Assembly: GCA_963819755.1 (NCBI GenBank)
Contig: CAWFXB010000001.1
Span: 620,001 to 684,000, forward strand
Source: VRUE01 sp963819755
Lineage (GTDB): Bacteria; Actinomycetota; Thermoleophilia; Solirubrobacterales; 70-9
Reading direction: 5' to 3'
Length of the DNA stretch: 64,000 nucleotides
A program made the translations under genes and the position numbers. The notes under the pieces were generated by a model that worked only from the letters and a program-made list of their open reading frames with translations, ran no database searches and was not told the origin of the DNA. Positions within the stretch are counted from its first letter, which is position 1, and every line of letters starts with the position of its first letter. This document shows, in pieces, positions 1 through 6,583 of the stretch.

Positions 1-276
1 CGGATCAACAAGGTCGGCGAGGGATCGCCCCACGTCGTCGACCTGATCCGCGAGCGCCGCTGCGACCTGGTGATCAACACGCCGACCGGCTCCGGCGCAC
101 GAGCCGACGGCCAGGCGATCCGAACAGCCGCGGTCCGCCACGGCATCCCCTGCGTGACGACGATGACGGGCGCCTCGGCCGCGGTGCGGGCGATCGCCGC
201 GCAGATGCAGGGCGAGCCCGAGGTTCTGAGCCTGCAGGAGATCCACGCGCCGGCAAGGGCCCAGCAGACCCGATGA
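1..276 (+). CDS. carB: Carbamoyl-phosphate synthase large subunit, C-terminal fragment
   Basis: The frame is open from the first base, so only the last 91 residues are present. They form the end of the MGS-like regulatory domain of the large subunit, which makes carbamoyl phosphate for pyrimidine and arginine synthesis. Visible signatures are the segment LVINTPTGSGARADG and the following IRTAAVRHGIPCVTT, typical of this domain. The gene ends with a short variable tail. Its TGA overlaps the ATG of the pyrKD fusion (ATGA), so the two are translationally coupled in a pyrimidine operon. The start and catalytic domains lie outside the window. Confidence 0.93.
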   Translation, partial: RINKVGEGSPHVVDLIRERRCDLVINTPTGSGARADGQAIRTAAVRHGIPCVTTMTGASAAVRAIAAQMQGEPEVLSLQEIHAPARAQQTR

Positions 277-2093
277 CCGCCCCCTTCGGGCGCCGGGCCT
301 GCGAGGTGACGGAGAGCCGCGCCTCCGGTGGCTATCGCGTCTTCTCGCTGCTCGATACCGAGGGTCCCGAGTCGCTCCCAGGCCAGTTCTACATGCTCGC
401 CACGGAGCAGCACTGGGAGGAGCGTGGCAATCGTCCCTTTCTGCCACGGGCCTTTTCGGTCGCAGAGACTGCTCCGGCGAGGGACGGCATCCGACTCGAC
501 TTTCTGATCGAGGGCATCGGCCCCGGCACTGATCGCCTCTGCAAGCTCGAGCCGGGAGAGTGGGTCTGGGTAAACGGCCCGCTCGGCAACAGCTTCTCCG
601 AGCCCAGGGAGCTTTCCGAGGGCGCAGCCGGAGCCATTCTCGTGGGAGGTGGCATTGGCATCGCCCCGCTGGCCCTGTGGCGCCGCAAGCTCTCCGAGCG
701 AAATATTCCCGCCCGAATCCTGCTCGGCTTCCGAGATGAAACCCACTCGGGTGGCCTCGACGACCTCTTCCGCTGCTGCGAGGTCGGACTAGCCAGCGAC
801 GACGGCCACATTGGCCACCACGGCTATGTCACCGACCTGCTCGCAGCGATGCTTGAAGGCGACGACGCTCAAAGCGCCGCCGTCTACGCCTGTGGCCCGC
901 CTCAGATGCTCGACGCCGTCGCAGCTCTGTGCAGCGCTCACAACGTTGCTTGCGAGCTGGCCATGGAGTCGCCGATGGCTTGCGGGTTTGGCGCCTGCTT
1001 TGGCTGCGCTGTTCCCAAAGCGGGAGGCGGATACGCCCGCCTATGTGTCGACGGACCGGTAGTGCGTGGGCCAAGGGAGGACGGGGGTGTCCACCCGCGC
1101 AGCGGCGTCCTCTTTTTCGCCCCACCTGCCAACGCGCCAGCCGACGAGGCTCCTGGCGAAAAACCCAGCAAGCGGGTGGGCACCCCCGTCCTCCCTCCAA
1201 CGGGAACCGCCGCCGTCGATTTCTGTGGCCTGGAGCTCGTGCACTCGGTGATCAACGCGTCGGGCACCTTCGACGCGATTGCCGCGCGGCGCGTGTATGG
1301 GGACGAGCTGCTGAGGGAGTTTCCGTTTTCGGCGTTCGTCTCAAAGACGATCACGCTTGAGCCTAGGGCCGGAAACGAGCCGCAGCGGATTTGGGAGACG
1401 CCGGCCGGGATGATCAACTCGATCGGCTTGCCGAACAAGGGGCTGGAAGGGTTCTTGGCCTCCGATCTGCCGGAGCTGGGTGAGTTACCGGTGCCTCTGA
1501 TCGTCTCCGTGATGGCTACGGGGCACGAGGACTTCGGACGGATGGTCAGCGCACTTGACGAGCGCGATGAGGTCGCCGCGTTTGAGCTGAACGTGTCCTG
1601 CCCCAACGTTCATTCCGGGCTGATCGTCGGTGAGCAGCCCGAGGAGACCAGCGCGCTGCTCGAAGCGCTACGGCCGCTGACGTCGAAGCCGCTGATCGTG
1701 AAGCTGACTCCCAACGTCGCCGATCCCGCTGCCGTGGCGGTGGCCGCCGAAGAGGGGGGAGCCGACGCGGTCTCGCTGATCAACACGATGAAGGCGAGCG
1801 CGATCGATCCGGTCAGCGGGGAACCGGGCATCGGGGTGGGGCAAGGGGGGCTCTCGGGGCCGGCGATCCGGCCGATCGCTGTCGCACAGGTTCGTGCCGT
1901 CGCCGCGGCCGTAAGCCTGCCGGTCATAGGCATGGGAGGGGTCAGTTGCGGTGACGATGCGCTCGAGATGCTGGGCGCTGGAGCGACCCTGGTCGCGGTC
2001 GGGACGGAGAGCTTTCGCGACCCGAAAGCGGGGGCCCGAATTGCCGCAGAGCTGTCTGAGCGGTCTCCGCTGGCCGAGCAAGCCTCAACCTAG
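273..2093 (+). CDS. pyrKD: PyrK-PyrD fusion: dihydroorotate dehydrogenase electron-transfer subunit joined to the class 1B catalytic subunit
   Basis: This is one 606-residue frame. Residues 1-265 are PyrK: an FAD-binding barrel (RAFSVAE), an NAD-binding GGGIGIAP loop and a [2Fe-2S] set C237-x4-C-x2-C-x12-C258. Residues from about 310 are PyrD, with the usual N-terminal CGLELVHSVINASGTFD, the class 1B active-site cysteine C443 in NVSCPN, and FMN-binding GMGGV near the end. In most bacteria these are two proteins forming a heterotetramer that oxidises dihydroorotate with NAD. Here the junction, residues about 268-308, is the translation of a 121-bp palindromic repeat, so the fusion probably arose by its insertion. 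An uncorrected assembly error is a less likely alternative. The start is fixed by the ATGA overlap with carB. Confidence 0.9.
   Translation: MTAPFGRRACEVTESRASGGYRVFSLLDTEGPESLPGQFYMLATEQHWEERGNRPFLPRAFSVAETAPARDGIRLDFLIEGIGPGTDRLCKLEPGEWVWVNGPLGNSFSEPRELSEGAAGAILVGGGIGIAPLALWRRKLSERNIPARILLGFRDETHSGGLDDLFRCCEVGLASDDGHIGHHGYVTDLLAAMLEGDDAQSAAVYACGPPQMLDAVAALCSAHNVACELAMESPMACGFGACFGCAVPKAGGGYARLCVDGPVVRGPREDGGVHPRSGVLFFAPPANAPADEAPGEKPSKRVGTPVLPPTGTAAVDFCGLELVHSVINASGTFDAIAARRVYGDELLREFPFSAFVSKTITLEPRAGNEPQRIWETPAGMINSIGLPNKGLEGFLASDLPELGELPVPLIVSVMATGHEDFGRMVSALDERDEVAAFELNVSCPNVHSGLIVGEQPEETSALLEALRPLTSKPLIVKLTPNVADPAAVAVAAEEGGADAVSLINTMKASAIDPVSGEPGIGVGQGGLSGPAIRPIAVAQVRAVAAAVSLPVIGMGGVSCGDDALEMLGAGATLVAVGTESFRDPKAGARIAAELSERSPLAEQAST
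1075..1195. repeat. Nested palindromic element, copy 1 (inside pyrKD)
   Basis: The outer arms, 1075-1098 and 1172-1195, are inverted repeats of 24 bases that pair at every position (23 Watson-Crick and one G-T). The inner arms are TTTTTCGCC at 1113-1121 and GGCGAAAAA at 1155-1163, with a loop of about 33 bases. The left side carries the conserved block GCAGCGGCGTCCTCTTT and the right side AACCCAGCAAGCG, both shared with copy 2. No stop codon occurs in any of the six frames across the element. It is read in frame as a Pro/Gly/Arg-rich linker between the PyrK and PyrD domains. Confidence 0.9.
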
Positions 2094-2137
2094 ACTCGAG
2101 GTCTAGGTGAATTTGGCAAAAAACGGGTCGGATGCCC

Positions 2138-2165
2138 TTGCACGCCCGCGAGCCGCGGCTATACT
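2138..2165 (+). promoter_or_regulatory. Sigma-A-type promoter of the mihF-gmk-rpoZ-coaBC operon
   Basis: The boxes are TTGCAC (2138-2143), a 16-base spacer and TATACT (2160-2165). The expected transcription start is about 2172-2176, at or just before the ATG at 2176. No Shine-Dalgarno sequence precedes that ATG, so the message is probably leaderless. Confidence 0.6.
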
Positions 2166-2175
2166 CGCCGCCCAC

Positions 2176-2508
2176 ATGCCTGCCCCAGTCAAGACCTCCG
2201 CAGCGGCCCCCGAGAGGTCGCTGGACCAGCGAATGGACGCGCTGAAGCGGGCAAACGACATTCGCACCGCCCGCGCCAAGCTGAAGAAGGACCTCAAAGC
2301 GGGCAAGGCGAGCATCCACGCGCTGCTCCTCGATCCGCCCGAGTACGTGATGACCGCCAAGGTCTTCGACATGCTGCTCGCCGTCCCCAAGTACGGCCGG
2401 GTGAAGACCAACCGGATCCTCAACCAGTGCCGCATCTCGCCCTCGAAGACGATCGGCGGCCTTTCCGAGCGCCAGCGGGCAGAGCTCGTCTCCCAGCTCC
2501 GCAGGTAG
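2176..2508 (+). CDS. mihF: Actinobacterial integration host factor (mIHF family)
   Basis: This encodes 110 residues. It is a small basic nucleoid-associated protein found in Actinobacteria and unrelated in fold to HU/IHF. It bends DNA and was first identified as the host factor for mycobacteriophage L5 integration. The sequence has the charged helical N-terminal half (ALKRANDIRTARAKLKKDLKAGK) and the helix-two-turn-helix-like C-terminal part (LLAVPKYGRVKTNRILNQCRISPSKTIGGLSERQRAEL), the family hallmark. I chose ATG 2176 over the upstream ATG at 2107 because the TATACT promoter box ends at 2165 and homologues begin near this point. Its position directly before gmk and rpoZ is a conserved actinobacterial arrangement. 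Confidence 0.92.
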   Translation: MPAPVKTSAAAPERSLDQRMDALKRANDIRTARAKLKKDLKAGKASIHALLLDPPEYVMTAKVFDMLLAVPKYGRVKTNRILNQCRISPSKTIGGLSERQRAELVSQLRR

Positions 2509-2546
2509 CGAAGCCGACCGGGCCGCCGGTCAATATCTCCGGCCGC

Positions 2547-3125
2547 ATGGCCAAAGTCTTTGTCATCACCGGGCCCAGCGGGGTGGGCAAGGGGACGCTG
2601 ATCTCCCAGTTGCTCGAACGCGTTCCCGACCTGGAGCTATCCGTTTCGGCGACGACTCGCGAGCCACGCGAGGGTGAGGTCGATGGCCGCGACTACCACT
2701 TCCTCAGCGCGGAGGAATTCGATCGGCGGATCGAGCGCGAAGACTTCCTCGAGTTCGCCACCTACAGTGGCAACCGCTACGGCACTCTGCGCTCCGAGGT
2801 TCGCAAGCGCCTCGACGCCGGTCACTCGGTCGTGCTCGAGATCGAGGTCCAGGGCGCGAGTCAGGTGCGCGCCGCGATGCGGGAGTCGGTCCAGGTCTTC
2901 ATCGTTCCGCCCGATCCCACGGCCCTGCGCAAGCGGTTGGAGTCGCGCGGCACCGACTCGGCCGAGGCGATCGACGCGAGGCTGAAGGTGGCCGAGGTTG
3001 AGCTGGCCGCGCAGGGGGACTTCGACCACCTGGTGGTGAACGCCGACCTGGAGCGCGCCGCAGCGGATTTGGAGGGGATCGTGCGCGCCGAGCTGGGCCT
3101 GTCAGTAGACTCGGCGGCCGAATGA
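2547..3125 (+). CDS. gmk: Guanylate kinase
   Basis: This 192-residue cytosolic enzyme phosphorylates GMP to GDP with ATP. The P-loop GPSGVGKG starts at residue 9. The GMP-binding region contains SATTREPREGEVDGRDYHF, and the lid and C-terminal helices follow the usual order. The length is typical of the family. I chose ATG 2547 because it immediately precedes the P-loop strand (MAKVFVITG); the frame is open further upstream but overlaps mihF there. The TGA overlaps the rpoZ ATG (ATGA), linking GMP phosphorylation to the omega subunit gene as in many bacteria. Confidence 0.95.
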   Translation: MAKVFVITGPSGVGKGTLISQLLERVPDLELSVSATTREPREGEVDGRDYHFLSAEEFDRRIEREDFLEFATYSGNRYGTLRSEVRKRLDAGHSVVLEIEVQGASQVRAAMRESVQVFIVPPDPTALRKRLESRGTDSAEAIDARLKVAEVELAAQGDFDHLVVNADLERAAADLEGIVRAELGLSVDSAAE

Positions 3126-3355
3126 TCAAACCACGCGTAGATAAGCTCCTCGACCACGCCGACTCCCATTACGCGGCAGTCGTCGTCGCGGCGAAGCGAG
3201 CCCGCCAGATAAACAGCTACTTCCACAACCTCGGCGAGGGCGGCTTCGGCGAGTACCCGCCGCCGATGGTCGAGACCCGCGGAGACCGTAACTACCTCTC
3301 GATGGCGCTCGAGGAGCTTGCCGAGGGCAAGCTCAAATACGAGTACCGCGCTTAG
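3122..3355 (+). CDS. rpoZ: DNA-directed RNA polymerase omega subunit
   Basis: This 77-residue protein aids assembly of the beta-prime subunit into RNA polymerase. Family features are the N-terminal PRVDKLLDHADSHYAAVVVAAKRARQIN, corresponding to the omega core helices, and the C-terminal LSMALEELAEGKLKYEY, which matches the conserved AL-E---GK end. A middle segment rich in Gly, Pro and Tyr is typical of actinobacterial omega. The ATG overlaps the end of gmk by 4 bases. Confidence 0.93.
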   Translation: MIKPRVDKLLDHADSHYAAVVVAAKRARQINSYFHNLGEGGFGEYPPPMVETRGDRNYLSMALEELAEGKLKYEYRA

Positions 3356-3382
3356 CGCACCGCTCGCTCAAAAGGGGGAGAC

Positions 3383-4627
3383 ATGGCAAGGATCCTGCTC
3401 GGCGTAAGCGGCGGGATTGCCGCTTACAAGTCGCTGGAGCTGGCCCGCCTCGCCACCGTGGCCGGGCACGGCGTACGCGTCGTGATGACCGAGACGGCCG
3501 GCCGCTTCGTCGGCGCCGCCTCCTTCGAGGGCATCGCCGGCGCCCCCGTGCTCACCTCTGAGTTCGAGCGTGACCCCCTGGGCGGCGCCTTTCCAGGCGA
3601 CCCGCGGCCCGAGCACGATCCGATCGGCCACTTGGAGGTCGCGGCCAACTGCGATGCCTACCTGGTGGCGCCTGCATCCGCCAACACGCTGGCCAAGCTC
3701 GCGGCCGGGATGGCCGACTCGATGCTCACCACCTCGTTTCTAGCCTGCGCCGCGCCGCGACTGGTCGCACCGGCGATGAACGACCGCATGTATGGGGACG
3801 CCGCCACCCAGGCCAACCTCGCGACGCTGCGCGAGCGCGGCGTCGAGGTGATCGAGCCTGGCGAGGGCCGGCTTGCCTCGCGCGGCGAGTTCGGCAAGGG
3901 CCGGCTGCCCGACCCGGCTGAGCTGCTCGCCCGGATCGAGGCGGTTCTCCCGGCCGGCGAGCGTCCCTGGGATGGGATGCGGGTCCTGGTCACCGCCGGA
4001 GGCACGCGCGAGCCGATCGACCCGGTGCGCTACCTCGGCAACCGCTCCAGCGGTCGCATGGGCATCGCGCTCGCCGCCGCCGCGGCGCGCCGCGGCGCGG
4101 ACGTAACCCTGATCGCGGCAAACGTCTCTCTGCCTGAGCCAGCCGGCGTCCGCCGCATCGACGTAGAGACTGCAGCCGAGCTGGCCGAGGCAGCACGCAC
4201 GGAGTTCGCCTCCAGTCACCTGCTCCTGATGGCAGCCGCGCCCGCCGACTTCAGGGCAAGCGAACCGGCCACGGACAAGCTGAAGCGCGACGGCGACCTG
4301 GACCTCCACCTGGAGCCAACCGAGGACATCCTCGCCAGCCTGTCCACTTCCCGCACCGACGAGCAGACCATCGTCGGCTTCGCCGCCGAACACGGCAACG
4401 ACATAGCCCGAGCCCGCGAGAAGCTCACCCGCAAGGGCGCCGACCTGATCGTCCTAAACGACGTCTCCGACCCAGCCATCGGCTTCGAGAGCAGCGACAA
4501 CGCCGTAACCCTGATCAGCTCCACCGAAGAGACCACGCTCGCGAAAGCCCCCAAGGACGTAATAGCTGAGCAGATCCTCGAGAGAGTCGACCAGCTCCGC
4601 AGCAACTCCAACCTTCACACGAAGTAG
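3383..4627 (+). CDS. coaBC: Bifunctional phosphopantothenoylcysteine decarboxylase / phosphopantothenate-cysteine ligase
   Basis: This 414-residue protein carries out two successive steps of coenzyme A synthesis. The N-terminal CoaC domain (about 1-185) is a flavoprotein decarboxylase, recognised by GVSGGIAAYKSLELAR at the start, PASANTLAKLAAGMAD and PAMNDRMY. The C-terminal CoaB domain (about 190-405) is the CTP-dependent ligase, recognised by VTAGGTREPIDPVRYLGNRS and a late GFAAE motif. A strong Shine-Dalgarno sequence (GGGGGAG) precedes the ATG. It is the last gene of the mihF operon; a palindromic repeat begins 16 bases after its stop. Confidence 0.94.
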   Translation: MARILLGVSGGIAAYKSLELARLATVAGHGVRVVMTETAGRFVGAASFEGIAGAPVLTSEFERDPLGGAFPGDPRPEHDPIGHLEVAANCDAYLVAPASANTLAKLAAGMADSMLTTSFLACAAPRLVAPAMNDRMYGDAATQANLATLRERGVEVIEPGEGRLASRGEFGKGRLPDPAELLARIEAVLPAGERPWDGMRVLVTAGGTREPIDPVRYLGNRSSGRMGIALAAAAARRGADVTLIAANVSLPEPAGVRRIDVETAAELAEAARTEFASSHLLLMAAAPADFRASEPATDKLKRDGDLDLHLEPTEDILASLSTSRTDEQTIVGFAAEHGNDIARAREKLTRKGADLIVLNDVSDPAIGFESSDNAVTLISSTEETTLAKAPKDVIAEQILERVDQLRSNSNLHTK

Positions 4628-4642
4628 CAGCCGGGCTCGCGA

Positions 4643-4765
4643 GGGGAGGGCAGGGGGTGTCCCTCCGCGCAGCGGCGTCCTCTTTCCGCCCCACCGACTC
4701 AGCGAGTTGGTTCCAGCGCGCCTGGCGGAAACCCAGCAAGCGGAGGGACACCCCCTGCCCTCCCC
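4643..4765. repeat. Nested palindromic element, copy 2 (intergenic)
   Basis: The outer arms 4643-4667 and 4741-4765 form a perfect 25-base inverted repeat. The inner arms are TTTCCGCC (4683-4690) and GGCGGAAA (4724-4731). The blocks GCAGCGGCGTCCTCTTT and AACCCAGCAAGCG match copy 1 at the same positions, in the same orientation on the plus strand. It fills the gap between coaBC and the rimP promoter. It could act as a transcript-end hairpin for coaBC, but no T-tract follows. Confidence 0.88.
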
Positions 4766-4780
4766 GTAACCGCACCGGGC

Positions 4781-4786
4781 TATACT
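4781..4786 (+). promoter_or_regulatory. Likely -10 box for the rimP-nusA-infB operon
   Basis: TATACT lies 15 bases beyond the end of palindrome copy 2. A -35 box cannot be identified with confidence because that position falls in the C-rich right arm of the palindrome. The predicted start near 4793 would place the terminator-like hairpin at 4821-4841 within the leader. Confidence 0.45.
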
Positions 4787-4820
4787 GACCCCAAGCTTTT
4801 TGTCCCTATGCAGTAGCGAG

Positions 4821-4845
4821 AAGTGGGCCTGGCCCACTTTTTTTC
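4821..4845 (+). terminator. Terminator-like hairpin in the rimP leader (possible attenuator)
   Basis: AAGTGGG pairs with CCCACTT around a 5-base loop and is followed by a run of eight T's, a classic intrinsic terminator. It lies between the -10 box at 4781 and the rimP ATG at 4869, so it must be read through or regulated for operon expression. NusA, encoded in the operon, affects pausing and termination, which makes autoregulation plausible (inference). Confidence 0.7.
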
Positions 4846-4868
4846 GTCCCAAACCAGGCAACCCAGCC

Positions 4869-5102
4869 ATGGCAGACCTAAAAGACAGCATCCAACAGCA
4901 GCTCGCAGAGCTCGACTCCGAGCTCGACCTCGTTGCCATCGAGCAGCCGGGGACCGAATCGCTGCGCCTTTTCATCGACCACCCGGCAGGGGTCGACCTG
5001 GCGCTCTGCGAACGGGTCACCAGGCATCTCAACCAACTTCGCGCCGAGTACGCGCTCGAGGTCTCCTCGCCGGGGCCCAAATACCGTAAGGAGCAGCCGT
5101 GA
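4869..5102 (+). CDS. rimP: RimP-like ribosome maturation factor, short form with the N-terminal domain only
   Basis: This encodes 77 residues. RimP assists late assembly of the 30S subunit, and homologues are usually about 150 residues with an N-terminal alpha/beta domain and a C-terminal SH3-like domain that binds S12. This protein has the N-terminal domain (LFIDHPAGVDLALCERVTRHLNQL) up to the family motif EVSSPG, normally followed by LDRPL and the second domain. Here seven residues follow and the gene stops. The GTG of nusA overlaps the stop, so this looks like a stable short gene and not a fresh truncation. An upstream in-frame start at 4800 would lie before the terminator hairpin and is unlikely. 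Confidence 0.75.
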   Translation: MADLKDSIQQQLAELDSELDLVAIEQPGTESLRLFIDHPAGVDLALCERVTRHLNQLRAEYALEVSSPGPKYRKEQP

Positions 5103-6583
5103 GCAAAGAGATCGTCGAAGCAATCAAGGCGCTCGAGCAGGAGAAGGGCATCGCGGCCGACAAGCTGATGGACGCCCTCGCCGATGCTCTTCTGTCGGCT
5201 TACAAGAAGACCCCCGGAGCGGCGAAATACGCGCGCGTCGACCTCGACCACGAGACCGGCGACTTCCTCGTCTTCGAACTGATCCTGCCGGCCGAGCTGG
5301 AGGAGAAGCTGCTGGCCGAGGCGGCCGAGGCCCAGGAGGAGGAAGAGCGCGAGATCGATCCCGAAACGGGCGAGCTGAAAGAGCCGGAGGACCCCGAGCT
5401 CGACCCCGAGATGATCGCTCCCTACGAGGATCAGATCGAGACCCGCGACGTGACCCCGGAAGACTTCGGCCGGATCGCCGCGCAGACCGCCAAGCAGGTG
5501 ATCCTGCAGCGGATTCGCGAGGCGGAACGGATGATGATGTTCGAGGAGTACCAGGACCGGGTCGGCGAGCTGATCACCGGGATCATCCAGCAGTCCGACA
5601 AGCGCTACACGCTGGTTCAGCTGCGTGAGCGGGTCGAGGCGTTGCTGCCCAAGTCCGAGCAGGTCTACAACGAGCGCTACGACCACGGGATGCGGGTCAA
5701 GGCAGTGATCACCGACGTCTCCGACTCGACCAAGGGCCCGGCGATCGTCGTCTCGAGGCGCAGCCCGGAGCTGATCAAGAGCCTCTTCGAGATGGAGGTT
5801 CCGGAGATCGCCGACAAACTGGTCGAGATCGTCGGCGTCGCCCGTGAGCCCGGCTATCGCTCGAAGATCGCAGTCGTCTCCCACACCGACGGCGTCGACC
5901 CGGTCGGCGCCTGCGTCGGCCCGCGTGGCTCGCGGGTGCGCATGGTCGTCTCCGAGCTGCGCGGCGAGAAGATCGACATCATTCCCCACAACGACGAGCC
6001 CGCCCGCTTCGTCGCCAAGGCGCTTTCGCCGGCCCGTGTGCGCGAGGTGATCGTCGATGACGAGGAGCGCCAGGCGACCGTGATCGTCCCCGACGACCAG
6101 CTCTCGCTGGCGATCGGCCGCGACGGGCAGAACGCCCGGCTGGCGGCGCGCCTCACCGGCTGGCGGGTCGACATCAAGTCCGAGACCGAGTTCGCCCAGG
6201 ACGACGAGGAGGTCGAGTACGAGGGCGAGGAGCAGTCCGACGGCCACTGCCTGGCGGTGCTCTCCAATGGCCGCCGCTGCCCCAACGCGGCAATCGGCGA
6301 GTCCTCCTACTGCGGCCTGCCGACCCACCAGGCGCTGAGCCGTTTCACGACCAACCAGATCGCGGTGCTGGCTCCGTTGGAGGAAGCCGAGGTGGCGATC
6401 CTCGCCGATGCCCAGGCCGACGAAGGCCAGGTGTCCGAGATCGTTGGCAAGGCGGAAGCCGAGTTCGTCGAGCCCGTCGAGGAGCCCGAGGAAGAGACCG
6501 TCGCCGAAGTCGATGCCGAAGATTCGGTCCCCGAGGAAGAAGAAGCGCAGGAGCCCGTCGCCGAGGAGGCTGAGCAGGCCTAG
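5099..6583 (+). CDS. nusA: Transcription termination/antitermination factor NusA with a C-terminal Cys/His motif
   Basis: This 494-residue RNA polymerase-associated factor modulates pausing, termination and rRNA antitermination. In order it has an N-terminal polymerase-binding domain interrupted by an acidic segment (about 65-120), an S1 domain, KH1 (GACVGPRGSRVRMVVSELRG) and KH2 (IGRDGQNARLAARLTGW). After KH2 there is a segment with the pattern C-x7-GRRC-x9-YC-x4-H that resembles a small zinc-binding motif, then a roughly 80-residue Glu/Ala-rich acidic tail. The GTG start overlaps the rimP stop (GTGA). No ylxR gene separates it from infB, unlike many bacteria. Confidence 0.93.
   Translation: MSKEIVEAIKALEQEKGIAADKLMDALADALLSAYKKTPGAAKYARVDLDHETGDFLVFELILPAELEEKLLAEAAEAQEEEEREIDPETGELKEPEDPELDPEMIAPYEDQIETRDVTPEDFGRIAAQTAKQVILQRIREAERMMMFEEYQDRVGELITGIIQQSDKRYTLVQLRERVEALLPKSEQVYNERYDHGMRVKAVITDVSDSTKGPAIVVSRRSPELIKSLFEMEVPEIADKLVEIVGVAREPGYRSKIAVVSHTDGVDPVGACVGPRGSRVRMVVSELRGEKIDIIPHNDEPARFVAKALSPARVREVIVDDEERQATVIVPDDQLSLAIGRDGQNARLAARLTGWRVDIKSETEFAQDDEEVEYEGEEQSDGHCLAVLSNGRRCPNAAIGESSYCGLPTHQALSRFTTNQIAVLAPLEEAEVAILADAQADEGQVSEIVGKAEAEFVEPVEEPEEETVAEVDAEDSVPEEEEAQEPVAEEAEQA

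Noticed and set aside
4454..6328. 624-codon minus-strand frame across coaBC, the palindrome, rimP and nusA
   Set aside because: It crosses three genes, the promoter and the terminator; the translation is composition-driven.
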